Origin: Pachyseris speciosa | Taxonomy: Eukaryota > Cnidaria > Anthozoa > Scleractinia > Pachyseridae | DNA: 64,000 nucleotides | Assembly: GCA_016490735.1 (NCBI GenBank) | Contig: JAEMWC010000039.1 | Location: 456,001-520,000 of the forward strand | Reading direction: 5' to 3' | Shown: positions 1 to 11,294 of the stretch, piece after piece | Numbering within the stretch: the first letter of the stretch is position 1 | Layout: every line of letters starts with the position of its first letter | The notes under the pieces: generated by a model | The model's database searches: none | Seen by the model: only the letters and a program-made list of their open reading frames with translations | What the model was told of the DNA's origin: nothing | Program-made: the position numbers and the translations under genes

Positions 1-403
1 AAAGGAACCTGAAGGGGCCATGATGCGGTTCGTCAGATGTCTTCACGGAGTAAATACCGTTACATCCTGAAATCTGAGACAACGAGAGCGATTTCAATAA
101 CGATTAGCAACAAGTAATTAATAATTGAAAAAGAAAAATTACTCTTCGTAGTGAAACTAGTCGCTTTAAAAAAGTTAGTGTTCTTTGGCTAGGTTATCGA
201 ACACATTCGTAATCATGATATGACAAAGCCCGGTGCTGCCTTATGTTGACCAGAGGGGAGACTGTAGTCTTATGCAGCAGCGGCATTTGAACTGAAAAGT
301 ATATAACCATGGGACTTCTTCTTGGACTAGTAAGGTTAAAAAGTGGTTGCGGTCGAATTGCATTGTCTCAAGATTTATATAACTCTTTCAAAGCAAAGAT
401 TAT

Positions 404-529
404 TGTAGTGTATTAGGAGAGCGGTAGTTCGCGAATATATCTGGGAACTTGCGGCGTGTGTAAGAGCGGGAAAGTGAGCATTGATGTATTTCGCTCTGTG
501 GCTTGCCTTTGTGGCTTCACTACACTACA
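404..529 (+). repeat. 5' LTR of Gypsy copy A
   Basis: It begins TGTAGTG and ends CACTACA, a perfect 7-bp terminal inverted repeat. It is about 30 bp shorter than the other three LTRs because the stretch holding the AATAAA-like signal (aataaagcg) is deleted. It is followed by aattggcgacgagg, the position of a primer binding site; the primer tRNA was not identified. Confidence 0.85.
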
Positions 530-543
530 AATTGGCGACGAGG

Positions 544-1135
544 ATGTCGAATTCTGTGGAAAGAGCGTTGCCGCCGTTAGATTTAACAGGCTCTTCATCT
601 CAGGTCGCGGAACGTTGGCGACAGTGGAAAAGATTGTATCAGTTTTATATCTATTCAATGGCAAGAGAAGCACGAACGCCGATCGGAAAATGGCTCAATT
701 ACTTCATTTAGCGGGTATGGCAGTCCAAGATATTTAGGAAGATCTTCCAGATCCCGGGACGGTCATTGCCGAGGAGAATGATGTTTTCAAAGTGTGTCTT
801 CTAAAGCTGGATGTTCATTTTCGAGTCGAGGAGAACGTGCCAGTTGAGCGACATGTTTTTCGTCAACTTGCTCCGACACAGGGGGATACCGCTGACAAAT
901 CCATTGTTCGTCTTCGTAAACAAGCCCGTCATTGCAATTTTGGCGAAGCTTTGAGCGAAAATCTGCGAGACCATCTGATTGAAAAGCTGCCTGATGTCGA
1001 GTTGAAGAAGAAACTGCTGGAAGTCAATAATATTACTTTAGAAGCTGCACTGGATACAATTCGGAAGTGGTAAGCCTCACGTGAGAAAGCAAACCAAATG
1101 GTCACTCTAGTTCGAGAGCCAGGAGCGAGAACTAA
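544..1135 (+). pseudogene. gag: gag of Gypsy copy A
   Basis: The ATG at 544 starts a Gag-like reading frame matching that of copy B (starting 18446), with conserved stretches such as VAERWRQWKRLY, HFRVEENVPVERHVF and RLRKQARHCNFGEAL. A frameshift near 655 and a stop at 736 break it. The product would have been the structural nucleocapsid polyprotein. The frame ends where a non-LTR retrotransposon tail is inserted. Confidence 0.75.
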
Positions 1136-1136
1136 T

Positions 1137-1322
1137 GAATAGGATATGAATAGACTTTTCTCTAGATTTTTTTCGCAAATTTTATAGGAATCTTAGTCAT
1201 TTTTTTATAATCTTAATTTGTATATAGATGTATTTTAGTTTTTAACTTTTAAATTGTGTCACCAATTAGCGAAAGCTAGAACGACTGACACATGAATAAA
1301 GTTACTTACTTACTTACTTACG
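1137..1322 (+). mobile_element. Non-LTR retrotransposon 3' tail inserted in Gypsy A
   Basis: Copy B is continuous across this point (about 19017). Copy A instead contains about 185 bp ending in an AATAAA-like signal and a short tandem tail of acttacttacttactta. That is the usual structure of a 5'-truncated LINE or SINE end. No coding sequence is visible, so the family is not assigned. Confidence 0.6.
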
Positions 1323-1545
1323 TCAGGGTATGGATTTAGAGGAAAAACTCGCAAAACATGTTTCAACTGTGGTAAAGAGGGTCACTTTGCTCAAGATAGA
1401 AATTGTCCAGCTCGAGGTCGAAAGCTCTCTTTAGAATGTGATATTATTGTAAATTATATTATACCATGTTTTTGTGTAATTAGAGTAGAATAGGAATTTT
1501 TTCTCGCATAGAAGAGCCAATTCATTTTTGGAATGCTAATAAACC

Positions 1546-1589
<44 letters not shown>

Positions 1590-1700
1590 GTGTAGTAATT
1601 GCCATAATATGGTTATTATGCTAGCTGTTGCAAAGGGGGAAGAAGCCAAAAGCTGGGAAAGCAAAGTAAAACCCAACAACGGGGAGGCGGACAGCGGCGC
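1323..1700 (+). pseudogene. Gag zinc-knuckle region of copy A, split by a second LINE tail
   Basis: The sequence encodes TCFNCGKEGHFAQDRNCP, a complete CX2CX4HX6C retroviral-type zinc knuckle; copy B has lost the first cysteine. It is interrupted at about 1421-1590 by a second insertion with an aataaacc signal and a (TTA)n tail, absent from copy B. After the insertion the frame resumes at aagtgtagtaattgcc. The knuckle would bind packaged RNA. Confidence 0.65.
1421..1590 (+). mobile_element. Second non-LTR tail with (TTA)n microsatellite
   Basis: Absent from the matching position of copy B near 19130. It ends in aataaaccttt followed by about 16 TTA units (1544-1590), so this microsatellite is probably the retrotransposon's 3' tail. 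Nothing coding is visible. Confidence 0.6.
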
Positions 1701-1713
1701 CACGTTCAAGAAA

Positions 1714-2562
1714 GGCCCGGGTCGCACTAGGGAAATTTTCATCACATTTTTGTTTACTTAAGCATACTTATCTGTGATCGCACCACTATTCCTTATGCGA
1801 CCGGCGTTTTACAAATTTGAAAAAAATTAGAAATCCGGTCAGAACTTCAAAGACGTAGTGTATGGGTGGGGCAGGCAGATTTTGAAAAAAATTGCAAAAA
1901 ACAAAAGAAGCCGCTTCCGCAGATGTGAACACTAATCGTTTTGACCGGTTCATGAACTCTGGAATTAAGCAGGCATTTTTTAAACTCTTCGCGCCATTCC
2001 AGCATGGACGTAAGTTTCCCTTTGTATTATTCGGCGGCTGGCTTTCCCATGAATGTACAACAGGTTCCATATTATCAACAACCTTTGCCAGGACCCAGTG
2101 GAATTGCTGACGAAAGTATTCTTGTGGAATTGTTGGGTCGTTGTAATGTATATCGAACCAGGACTCTGCTTGTTGGGGAATAGTCCGCGTGTAAGGACCG
2201 ACACGCATTCTTCGCAAACATCGTTGTCTTCTAAGACAAGCGATGTTTAAGGCTGCCCTGTATTCATTCATCCACTTCTGATATAGGATAAACAAAGAGA
2301 ACATTTGCTGCTGCTGTATGTTCATGATCTGAAGAAGCAACACCGCAATAACGACGCAGAAGGCCTGATTTGGGTTCATGTTTACTATAGAGTACGTGAA
2401 ATAGTTGAAATACGATCGATCGATTGATTTTTAAATTTGTTGCATAAATGCGACCGGCCCAAAATTTTTTTCCAATTTTTGGCACTTTTGTTCGCGGTTT
2501 CACATTTTTGGCAATTTTGGTCCGGGCTAAATTTTGGTTTTGCCTGTAGTGCGACCCAGCCC
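1714..2562 (-). mobile_element. Harbinger-like DNA transposon remnant inserted in Gypsy A
   Basis: The ends are imperfect inverted repeats (GGCCCGGGTCGCACTA at the left; the complement of TAGTGCGACCCAGCCC at the right), flanked by AAA on both sides (1711-1713, 2563-2565). The minus strand between 2379 and 1786 encodes a 197-codon frame containing WFDIHYNDPTIPQEYFRQQF, which resembles the N-terminal segment before the DDE nuclease in HARBI1/PIF-Harbinger transposases. The catalytic domain is not present. Family assignment is from remembered resemblance. Confidence 0.5.
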
Positions 2563-2579
2563 AAAGACAGGCCAATTTT

Positions 2580-3149
2580 GTGGAGGGTCCTTTTGAAAAC
2601 TCAGGTGATTATGACACGTTTGCTTTTACTATAGAAGAACAGACATGTGCTTTGTCGCCGTTAGCTGGACAAATGATCTCTGTGAACATTGGTGGAGTCA
2701 GCAGCGACATGCTAATTGATTCAGGTTCTGCAAAAAACCGAATTAGCATGGGTTCCTTACAGGAACTAAAACATCAGGGGCTAAAGTTTGAATTACAACC
2801 AAGCACAAAGAAGTTGTATGCTTACAGGGATCGAGAGCTTGAAGTTGAAGGTCAGTTTCAGTCAGACGTTTCTGTTGCCAAAACAAACATTGTGGCAGAT
2901 TTGATTGTGGTCAAGACAGGGCGTTGTTTGATGAAATACGCAACCGCCACAGATCTTGGTATCCTTCGCGTGGGTCCAGCAGAGACTTTCAATACAGGGA
3001 ACTGCATCATTGTTGATGATACTTTTGTCGGAGAACTCAAGGCAAAATACCCAAGTGTTTTTCAGGGAATTGGAAAACTAAAGGATTATCAGTTGAAGCT
3101 ACATATTGATCCAAACGTGACCCCCTTTTTCACTAAAAGACAAGGTTAA
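2580..3149 (+). pseudogene. Aspartic protease region of Gypsy A pol
   Basis: An open frame of 189 codons contains MLIDSGSAKNRIS, the retropepsin active site (D[ST]G), about 50 residues in. The C-terminal half leads toward the reverse transcriptase (YQLKLHIDPNVTPF). The protease would cut the Gag-Pol polyprotein. The frame closes soon after, where the upstream end of the reverse transcriptase is missing about 40 bases relative to copy B. Confidence 0.7.
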
Positions 3150-4330
3150 TGAACTCCTTGAAATGGAAATCACTGAAAGGGTTGATGGACCTACATAATG
3201 GGTTAGCCCTGTTGTTATTGTCCCAAAAGCATCAGGAGGCATAAGGTTATGTGTTGATATGCCAAGGGCTAACGAAGCCATTATCCCTAAGAGGTTGCCA
3301 ATACCAACCATAGATGAAGTGATCGAGAGTCTTAATGGAAGTGCTGTATTTGAGATGGGGTTTTCACCAGATGGAGTTGGATGCTGAGTCAAGGGATATC
3401 AATGCCCTCGCCACCCATGATGGAATATTTCGGTACAAACGTCTAAGCTTTCGTATAAATGCTGCGCCAGAACATGTCATCCCCAGTCAATGGCAGGTCT
3501 ATAAGGCGTGGCTAACATAGCAGATGATCTTATCGTTCATGGTCGAGAGACAGAAGAACATGATAAGAACTTACGTAGTGTGTTGGAGCGACGTAATGAG
3601 AAGCAACTGACTGTGAATGCTGATAAGTGCACATTACGGATGAACAAAGTGGTGTTCATGGGTCTTTTGCTTAGCAAGCTTGGAATTCGGCCGACTGAGG
3701 AAAAATTCAGAGCCATTGTAGAAGAAAGTGAACCACAGACACCTTCAGAAGTTCGTAGTTTCTTGGGGCTCGTTGGATTTAGTTACAGGTTTATCCCTGA
3801 TTTTGCCACCACTGGCGATCCTCTTCGGAGACTTTCAAGGCAAGGAGAACCGTTTATCTGAGGTAAGGAGCAAGATGAATCATTCCAGAAATTGAAGAGT
3901 CAAGTGGCAAGTGCACCAGTTTTAGCTTACTGTGATAGGCAAGCGTCTACCCGTGTAGTTACTGACGCCACTCCGGAAGGGCTTGGAGCAGTGATGGTAC
4001 AAGAGAAAAATGGAGAGAGTCGTGCTGTCTGATACGCCAGTCGCAGTCTGAGTCAAGTGGAGCGCCGTTATAGCCAAAGAGAGAAGGAAGCACTAGGTTT
4101 GGTATGGGCGTGTGAACGCTTCCACCTCTACATGTAAGGGCTTCCACAGTTCCATCTTGTAACAGATCATGAAGCACTCAAAGTCATGTATGCAAGCAAG
4201 TCGAAACCTTCAGCCAGAATAGAGCGCTGGGTTCTGCGTCTTCAACCCTACAATTATCAAGTTTGTTACGTGCCTTCAAGGAAGAATATAGCGGATGCCC
4301 TTTCTCGACTGCGAAAGATACCTTCTTCAG
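3118..4330 (+). pseudogene. Reverse transcriptase and RNase H of Gypsy A
   Basis: Several frames together encode RT landmarks: RLCVDMPRANEAIIPKRLPI, FHQMELD, NIADDLIVHG (the YxDD box with the tyrosine replaced), FMGLLL and PSEVRSFLGLVGF. RNase H follows, with VTDATPEGLGAVMVQ and LVTDHEALKV, then the linker PSRKNIADALSR. Stops and frameshifts occur near 3199, 3860, 4031 and 4136. The 3760-3915 stretch (RT thumb and connection) is missing from copy B. Confidence 0.75.
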
Positions 4331-4931
4331 ATCAGTCCCTGCACGATGACGGATATCTACGCATGGTAGCTCTGCATGCTGTCCTTTCTGCACTGAGAAT
4401 TAAAGAGATTGAACGAATCTCAGCACGTGATCCAAAGTTTCAAGCAGTCAGAAATTGCCTCATTGAAGGAAAGTGGGACAGTGCTCCTATGCCGTATTTG
4501 CCTGTGCGCAATGAGTTGACCTTCATCGGTCATGTAATTCTACGAGGAACAAGAATAATTTTACCCCAAGTTCCTCGCAAGAGAGTTGTCAGTCTAGCTC
4601 ATGAGGGGCTACCAAAACAACCGTGGGAAGAAGTAGCTGTGATGATGTCTGTCTATTACCGTCTGGAGAACATCTGTAAGTGCTTGTTGATTATTATAGC
4701 CGGTGGATGGAAATTGATGTCATCCGAACAACCTCCAGCAAAACCATTATTCATTACAGAGATGCCCAGTTTGCAAGGCATGGACTACCTAGCAGTTTGC
4801 GTACCGACAATGGTGTCAACCTAGTGTCCCAGGATGTGGGAGAGTATCTGAAAGAAAAGGGGCCCAAACACCGGTACACAACACCTCTTTGGCCACGTGC
4901 CAACGGAGAAGTGGAAAGGCTTAGAACTTAG
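4331..4931 (+). pseudogene. Integrase N-terminal half of Gypsy A
   Basis: Frames at 4186-4824 and 4680-4931 encode the zinc-binding and core regions of a Gypsy integrase: DYYSRWMEIDVIRT carries the first catalytic Asp, and LRTDNGVNLVSQDV carries the second in the DNG context. HRYTTPLWPRANGEVERL precedes the third acid. The frame is cut at about 4918 by a LINE inserted on the opposite strand. Confidence 0.75.
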
Positions 4932-6861
4932 AATAAGTACTCCCATAAGCTAGCGATTCCTCTAATATATACTGGGAGGGACTGGTCACCGATTTAGAGC
5001 CTGAGGAGGTGAGGGGGCACCTTTAGTGATTTAATGGCAGGCAAAGAAGACTGCTTAAATCAACTTAATGTGTCGCTTGAAACGACTCCATAAGGGAGCA
5101 GATTCCATAGACAAATGGTTCTTGGGAAAAAAGAGTAGTTAAATGATAAAAAATTAGCATGTAACTGTTGGTAACAGAGCTGGTGGCGTCGAGTAGTTCT
5201 AAGTTTGGGGTAAGAGCCTGCTGATTCGGGAATATTGCAATTTACTAGGTTATTGTGAAACTTTAAAAAAAGCACTGATTGCTTAAGAAGACGCTTCTGT
5301 TCAAGGGTGTCCCAGCCTAAGGTCTTAACTAGCTTGGAAGTACTTGTAGAGGTTTAATAATTGTTACAGACAAAGCAGGCCGCGTTCTTCTGGACTTGAC
5401 GGTTAACATCATAGTCAGTGTCTGGGTTCCATGAGGAAGGCGCATATTAAAGAGTTGGTCTGACTAGGGACATGTAAGCCCTCTCCTTGACATCTGGTCT
5501 GCGTGGCTTCAGTAATCTTCGGATGAGGCCGAGGGACTTATTTAAGCAATCTATCTAAGTTATCTATATCTGTCTTCTTTGAGTAATGAGAACCCCAACG
5601 GAGGGCTTCTGTGCATCTAATATAACACTCAGAGACTTTAGATAAAACCTCAGAATTCATGGAATATATGAAGTCAGAGGAGTTACGCTTATTTGTGATA
5701 CGGAGTAGATGGCACTTTGTTACATTGAAGACCATCTGCCAATCTGAAGCCCATTTAGACAGATTGGATAGGTCTTCCTGAAGCACGTGTTGATCATCTT
5801 TAAAATTAGTAGCTTTGTAGAGGACAGTATCATCGGCAAAGAGGCGTAGTTGTGAACTTGAAATATCGTTAATGGATAGTAAGAAGAGGGTTGGCCCCAG
5901 GACGGAACCCTGCGGGACACCGGAAGTAACCAAGGTAGTGGTGGAATGGACACCATTAACAACTGTAAATTGGGTTCGGTTTTGGAGAAAAGCTGCGATC
6001 TATGCCAGCGATTTTCCGCTAATACCATACAGGGCTAATTTGTGTGTCCGTTTCTCATGGGAAACTTTGTCGAAGGCTTTCGAGAAATCCAAAAGAAGGG
6101 TGTAAACTTGGCCATGTTGATTTACAATAGATGCCCAGTCGTGGAAGGTCAGAACTAGTTGAATTTCACAGGACAGGTTTGGACGGAGGCCATGTTGCAA
6201 GGGAGACAGAATATTATTGTCAGAAAGATGCCTATTGAAATAGCTTAGCACAATGTGTTCCATTACTTTGCAGCAGGGGCATGTAAGGGATATAGGTCGG
6301 TAGTTAGCTGGATTATCCTTACTGGATTTCTTGTGAATAGGCACGACCATTGCTGTTAGCCAGTCGTTTGGTAAGGTAGCCGTGTCAGCTCTGTTGGAAG
6401 ATATATGTCAGCATGCTATAGATCTCCGTGGAGAGGTCACGTAGGCAGCGTGGAGAAATGCCGTCTGGGCCAGCAGACTTTGATGGATTTAGAGTAGCAA
6501 GTTGCTTAAGGACACCGTTGTGAGAGAACACAATGTCAGACATGTTGTCAGAAGTACAAGTAGTAAAGGGACAGGGAGGAAGCAAGCCATTGTCTTTGGA
6601 AAAACGCTCTGGAAATAATCATTTAAGGCTTCATCTTTTTCCTTGTCAGAGATGCATATAGATTCATCATGCCGTAAGGTGGGTATACCGATGGTTTCCG
6701 TCCGCGAGTGTTTGATGTAGCTCCAGAAACGTTTTGGATTTTTGTCCAGGCTTCCACCAATTACATCATTTAGGTGGTCATTTTTAGCAGACTTCAAGAG
6801 TTTCACCACTTTGTTTCTTTAGCAGCGGTATTCGGACCATGCAGATGAATGTTTATTGCGA
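4918..6861 (-). mobile_element. Degraded CR1/Jockey-type LINE inserted in Gypsy A integrase
   Basis: Copy B is continuous here, so the insertion is specific to copy A. Minus-strand fragments read in order from 6809 down to 5060. They include an RT N-terminal region (KSAGPDGISPRCLRDL), VVPIHKKSSKDNPANYRPIS, DFSKAFDKVSHE, GVPQGSVLGPTLFLL, and LRLFADDTVLY with the catalytic FADD. The last segment, KLRTTRRHQLCYQ...FFPRTICLWNLLP, is the typical C-terminal end of CR1/Jockey-group ORF2. Multiple frameshifts break it, and the 5' endonuclease part is absent. Confidence 0.8.
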
Positions 6862-7312
6862 AATAGATCACTGTTGAAATCGGTTAGAGCAGCTCACGTT
6901 TCATGCAAGAGATCGTGAGGTAAAGGAAGCAGTCACTGTTCTGTTAAAGAAGAAGAAAGAAAATAAAGTGTCACCTTCGTATAAGAAGGAACCCTATGAA
7001 GTCACGTCTCGTTACGGGGACCAAGTGGTATCGTGCTTACCACAGGGAGTCCAGTACTAGCGAAACCTTCAGCACATCAAGCCATTTCATAGGCCTGTCC
7101 AACAAGACCAGGGAACTTCACCACAAAATGCTGATTCCCTGACTAAACCTAAGACAATTGAGTTACCATCTATGGACGAGAATCCTGTACCAATGACAGA
7201 AGCACCACCAGAGATTGTACCTACTGCAGTATCTGCAGCTGAGCAGCCTTTGAGGCGATCCGACAGGATTACTAGCCGTCCAAAATTTCTGAACGATTAC
7301 GTTCTATATTGA
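6862..7312 (+). pseudogene. Integrase C-terminal region of Gypsy A
   Basis: The sequence resumes Gypsy homology after the LINE and encodes KENKVSPSYKKEPYEVTSRYG and further on AAEQPLRRSDRITSRPKF followed by LNDYVLY, the usual basic C-terminal tail of Gypsy integrases. A stop at about 7060 and a deletion of about 215 bp near 6895 relative to copy B break it. Confidence 0.65.
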
Positions 7313-7476
7313 ACCAAATCTATGAACTGTCACATTTATTGTTGTGTTGCTAGAGTGACACCTGCTTTGAACATTCGTATTTGAACTGAACTTCAAAGGC
7401 ATGTTTTACAGAAATGTTCGTTCGATTAAGTTCTATGTTACTGGAAAGTAAGCATTTACGCGAAGAAAGAGAGGGA

Positions 7477-7631
7477 TGTAGTGTATTAGGACAGCGGTAG
7501 TTCGCAAATATATTCGGGAACTTGCTGTGTGTGTGAGAGCGGGAAAGTGATCAGTCATACACTTCATGTGCTCAGAATAAAGCGTATGTTTTTGCCTCTG
7601 TGGTTTGCCTTTGTGGCTTCACTACACTACA
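7477..7631 (+). repeat. 3' LTR of Gypsy copy A
   Basis: 155 bp, TGTAGTG...CACTACA, directly preceded by the polypurine tract gaagaaagagaggga (7462-7476) that primes plus-strand synthesis. It contains aataaag as a likely polyadenylation signal. ATTAT follows immediately (7632-7636), matching the target duplication before the 5' LTR. Confidence 0.88.
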
Positions 7632-7922
7632 ATTATCTCCTGTCGAAGTTTTGCAGAAACATTCTATCGTCATTGGTAGTGCTTTACGAAAAAGTCACAA
7701 TGGAATAGCCAGGAACCACACCGAACACGGTGTTGTATTTAAATGTTATCACTTATTTCCGATTCGCAACCAACAAGGAAGATACTAGAGAATGAATATA
7801 TGAAAATCATATACTTGAACTACGGATTAAAGAATGAATACGCGAATGATCATCGCAGTTATGAACACCACTTGAACAAAAGTGAAAATATAGGCTGAAA
7901 AGTAAATTAGGCTTGTACGGGA

Positions 7923-8203
7923 ATTATTCGCTAGGTTGAACCGGTGCAAAAAGGTCGTAGGATAGGAAATGTATTCCTCACTCCCCCTAATGTAGCCAAT
8001 TTGTCTTGCCCGCAATTTTTCCGATGAAGATGAGCAGGCAAAAGTACCACAGAGCTACTAGTAACAACGGGGCTATTGTGTTGTACTTAACGAGCAAAGT
8101 TGAGCCGGTGCAATGAACCATTTCTTGATACGCTATATTTCAATGCAAATACTTTCGTTTCAGTAAATCGATGTAGCTAGGAGTTACGTGATTGAAAACG
8201 CTC

Positions 8204-8261
<58 letters not shown>

Positions 8262-9922
8262 TTTATTCTATAACATAGTTTATCCCACATTTGTAGCTAA
8301 ATTCGTTTCTATTTGTGAGAAAACTGAGCAAATTTTATTCTTAGCTTGCGCGCGCGTAATGGCGGCAGTGATCGTACATGTTGTTGCGTCAACACTGTGT
8401 ATTGTTGTAAAAATTCTTTTTAACGGGCGGTTAAAACTGTTCAGATAAAACAAGCAGCACTTGGAATTCGTGTCGTCAGTTCTATTTTATGACTGTACTA
8501 CTTTAATCGAGAAGTTTATTTTATCACTGTCGTGAAAAATGCCAGATTTGTAATGATTTTGAAACTGCACACGCAGACAAATGGCATCGTCCGCGTGCTT
8601 TGTACTCTCATAAGGCAAGCTCGATCTCAATAAAAAGATGCGTGACCTATATTATAATTTTAATTATTACAAACTGAACTACGAATATCAGATTTCCACC
8701 ATTTTCATTGGCTAGCCGGACACAGGCTCTCAGCTCATATACCTGCACTACCTTATATGGTCAATAAACGCTTCAGCAAACAGAGAAAGCTCAATAACAT
8801 TTTTCCTCGAAACGGGAGCCATTAAAGCATTAGTCGTCTCACAGCGGAATTAACGAGTAGCGATTTCGAAACTGGAACCGAAATGCAAATGGAATTCATT
8901 GCTGAGTGTTTTAGAACGACAAGAAACAGTGCTGGGATCGTGTTAAAAAATTTCTTGCAGCGCTAAGTATATTTTCAGGGCTGTTGATGTTTAGCAAATA
9001 GCAAAACGCACTTTTATTTACAGAGATACCGAAAGAGTTTTTGAACTCGACTAAACGAACAAGTGTCGACGTCACCAATCTGTATCTATGCTCACAGACC
9101 AGTATATTCAAAATAAACTGAATAAACCAGACCTTCAGCTAGAATTTACAGCAATAATCCACTATTGAAAATCTTTCCAGCGATTAGTGACACTTTTGAA
9201 AAAATTAACACACGTTAAAAATGTTCTGACCTGTGCTCGATGCAACGTATCAATCACCAGCTTCAAACTTTCCGGTTACAGATATGATGTTTTGTAAAAA
9301 TGAGAAGAATCGCCGTTCTAGATCTTGTTGTTTTTGTCATTCTGTTCGGCCGTGGTTCCAGTTTTTCTTCCACGCATCGAGAAAAAACCTATAAGCCGTT
9401 TCTTGAAGCATAACCTGGACATTTGTCTTGCTTATCCCTCATATATCTTGTTTCCGACCAGATATGGTGAGAGAATGTTCCAGTTCATCAAAATAAATTG
9501 AAATTGTGTCTTCATTTCGATAAAATTCGCCCATGGTGTTGTTGTTTTGATGGATTACAAATTCGCTTCTTTCTGCTCGTACATCTTTGTGAAAGCCGTT
9601 CCACCCTCTTTGAGTAATGATTGAATATTTTCACCAAACTAATGACCATTCACAACCATTCAGAGCAAATAAACTCTGCTCTTTTTCCAAAAAGGACCCT
9701 GAACGGAAGCTTCAACGTCATTCTCAGACAGTTTCATTGAATCTATTCAACTTTGCTCGGAAATGTTGGAACACACTGAAGGGTTTTCGCGCCCTTTCTT
9801 GTTTAGTCATGTGATGGAAAACGTTTCCTTTTTTTCGGTTTTCTCTTTCTCTGAGTTCCTTTCATCCACTTTTTTTGTTCAGATTCTCAATTATGCGTCG
9901 TAGAGTTTTTAATAAAACAATT
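7923..9922. other. Non-coding stretch with an (ATT)n microsatellite
   Basis: No convincing gene is seen. Positions 8203-8263 are about 20 ATT units; the long poly-leucine frame through them is an artefact. The remainder is AT-rich with only short chance frames on either strand. Confidence 0.6.
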
Positions 9923-10024
9923 ATTCTACTCGGGCATGCTGGATATGAAATGCTTATAACCAACTCAGCGCTACGCGCCTCGTTGGTTATTTATCACTTC
10001 ATATCCAGCGCGCCCTCGTAGAAT
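9923..10024. repeat. Foldback (MITE-like) hairpin, about 102 bp
   Basis: The outer arms (attctactcgggcatgctgg and its complement ending ctcgtagaat) and the inner arms (tataaccaac / gttggttat) pair along almost the full length, with a loop rich in gcgc. This looks like a small non-autonomous DNA transposon. No target duplication was resolved. Confidence 0.6.
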
Positions 10025-10942
10025 GTTTGTTAAATATATTTTCTGATCCCGTTTGCAATGAGTATTTTGGGTCGGCCCATGAAACAGTTCTTATATGTTC
10101 CTTAAGTTTAAAGGCCTTATATATCAAGCGACACTCAAGTAAACCAACGCGATTTGACCCATTCGGACTCTTAAACTTGCTGAACCTTTGACAGAAAATC
10201 TTCATAGTAAATGGTATATCATTCAGGGAATTTACAAACTGCAGTTGCTTTTTCTACTAAAAATTCTCAGCGTCCTATCTTTGCATCCGATTCCACAGCC
10301 TAGATGGTCCCACAAAAAAGAACAGGAATTAATTTTCTCATCTAATTAAAGGTGATACGTCGCGGTCTATGGATTTTGAAAAGTTTAACCCTGCCTCAAT
10401 TTTGCAAAAAGGTTATTTGTAATCCGTTTCAATCTTCTCCATCCTTCACCATCCTCGCCATATTTGCATGTAGTCTTGTCTCGTTGGTGCTTATCTTCCC
10501 ATACAAATCAGTGTTATTTCACTTCTTTTCCCTATTTAAATGCACTCTTATGTCTCTTATAGTGACCCAAAATATCGTGACAGAGCTCTTTTAAGTCTGT
10601 TCTTTGCGCACTTAGGTAGTTTTGCAGGCGTCTCCAGCTTCACAGCCAAGGAACAACCAGACTCAACCAGTGTTTAACCAGTGTTACAAGTATAACCTAA
10701 GTAGTTTGATGAGCATACCGTAACCGAGTAGAAGAGGACAACGAGTTTCTCTGTTGTAAATTAGATTATTTATAAATCGCTACTCTACGACACAAAGGCT
10801 GTTGGTATAGACTGATCTTTGAAATCATTTTTGGTTTGGGTGGTATGTGGTGATTATTGATCACCTTCACGTTGCTCCTACATTAAATTAGTTACAATTT
10901 GACATGAATCACCAAATTGTTTTTTTTTTTTCGTTTTGGGTT
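10025..10942. other. Non-coding stretch
   Basis: I see no gene, repeat or RNA I can support. A poly-T run at about 10919-10931 sits just downstream of the end of the secreted-protein exon, which is read on the minus strand. Confidence 0.5.
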
Positions 10943-11294
10943 TCAATAACAATCGTACGGCAAAAGCACTGTGGTTGTGCTGCTGTCTGTAGCGCTGCAA
11001 CATGTTGAATAGGTAACCACTTGCTTCTTCTGATATCCTGTGCATCCGTTTCCTGTCTTGCAAACCACAAGATCGTACCTGTTGCTGCAGATAGTTATGG
11101 GGATGATTTTTTCAATACACCTGTTTGATGCACTGGATGGTGCGTATCCAGTTGCGCCAGCAACGATACTTTGCAACGAAATAGGATTACAGCTTGCCTT
11201 GAGACGACGGAGAACTTTGAGGTCTAGCGTCAACAATTCCAATGAAGCCAACAGAGATAGCCAGGAACAGCGTGACTTTCAAAATTTGGATGGC
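10943..11294 (-). pseudogene. Exon 2 of a small secreted cysteine-rich protein gene (frameshifted)
   Basis: On the minus strand a good acceptor (ttttgttctttag) ends at 11295. Joined in phase with exon 1 (12282-12302), the exon continues a signal peptide with hydrophobic core KVTLFLAISVGFIGIVDA, followed by RPQSSPSSQGKL and a stop. One base over, an 83-codon frame runs to the TGA at 10943-10945 and encodes a clearly protein-like, cysteine-rich segment with eight cysteines, including NRYDLVVCKTGNGCTGY, STCC and a final YDCY. The mature domain and the signal peptide are therefore offset by one base, which means a frameshift (pseudogene or sequence error) in the short linker. I do not recognise the family. 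It is a secreted or venom/mucus-type small protein only by architecture. Confidence 0.55.

Larger units (their letters stand above)
404..7631 (+). mobile_element. Gypsy-type LTR retrotransposon, copy A (degraded)
   Basis: The order is LTR, gag with CCHC knuckle, aspartic protease, reverse transcriptase, RNase H, integrase, LTR, which is the Gypsy (Metaviridae) order. TSD ATTAT lies at 399-403 and 7632-7636. The internal region is frameshifted many times and interrupted by at least four later insertions: two non-LTR tails (about 1137-1322 and 1421-1590), a Harbinger-like element (1714-2562) and a minus-strand LINE (about 4918-6861). A deletion of about 215 bp near 6895 removes part of the integrase relative to copy B. 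It cannot make functional proteins. Confidence 0.85.
1..7922 (+). repeat. Duplicated locus, copy A (contains Gypsy element A)
   Basis: This block matches 16759-22905 not only inside the LTR element but also in about 400 bp upstream of the 5' LTR and about 290 bp downstream of the 3' LTR. Both copies have the same 5-bp ATTAT on either side of the LTRs, so a single retrotransposon insertion was duplicated with its flanks. The left edge of the duplication lies outside the window. Similarity fades near 7922. The upstream flank carries a TATA-like sequence (tatataacc near 299, tatataagc in copy B), so the target may have been a promoter or 5' UTR. Confidence 0.75.

Noticed and set aside
8188..8448. 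86-codon frame with a poly-leucine start
   Set aside because: It is the (ATT)n microsatellite read as Leu plus random downstream codons.
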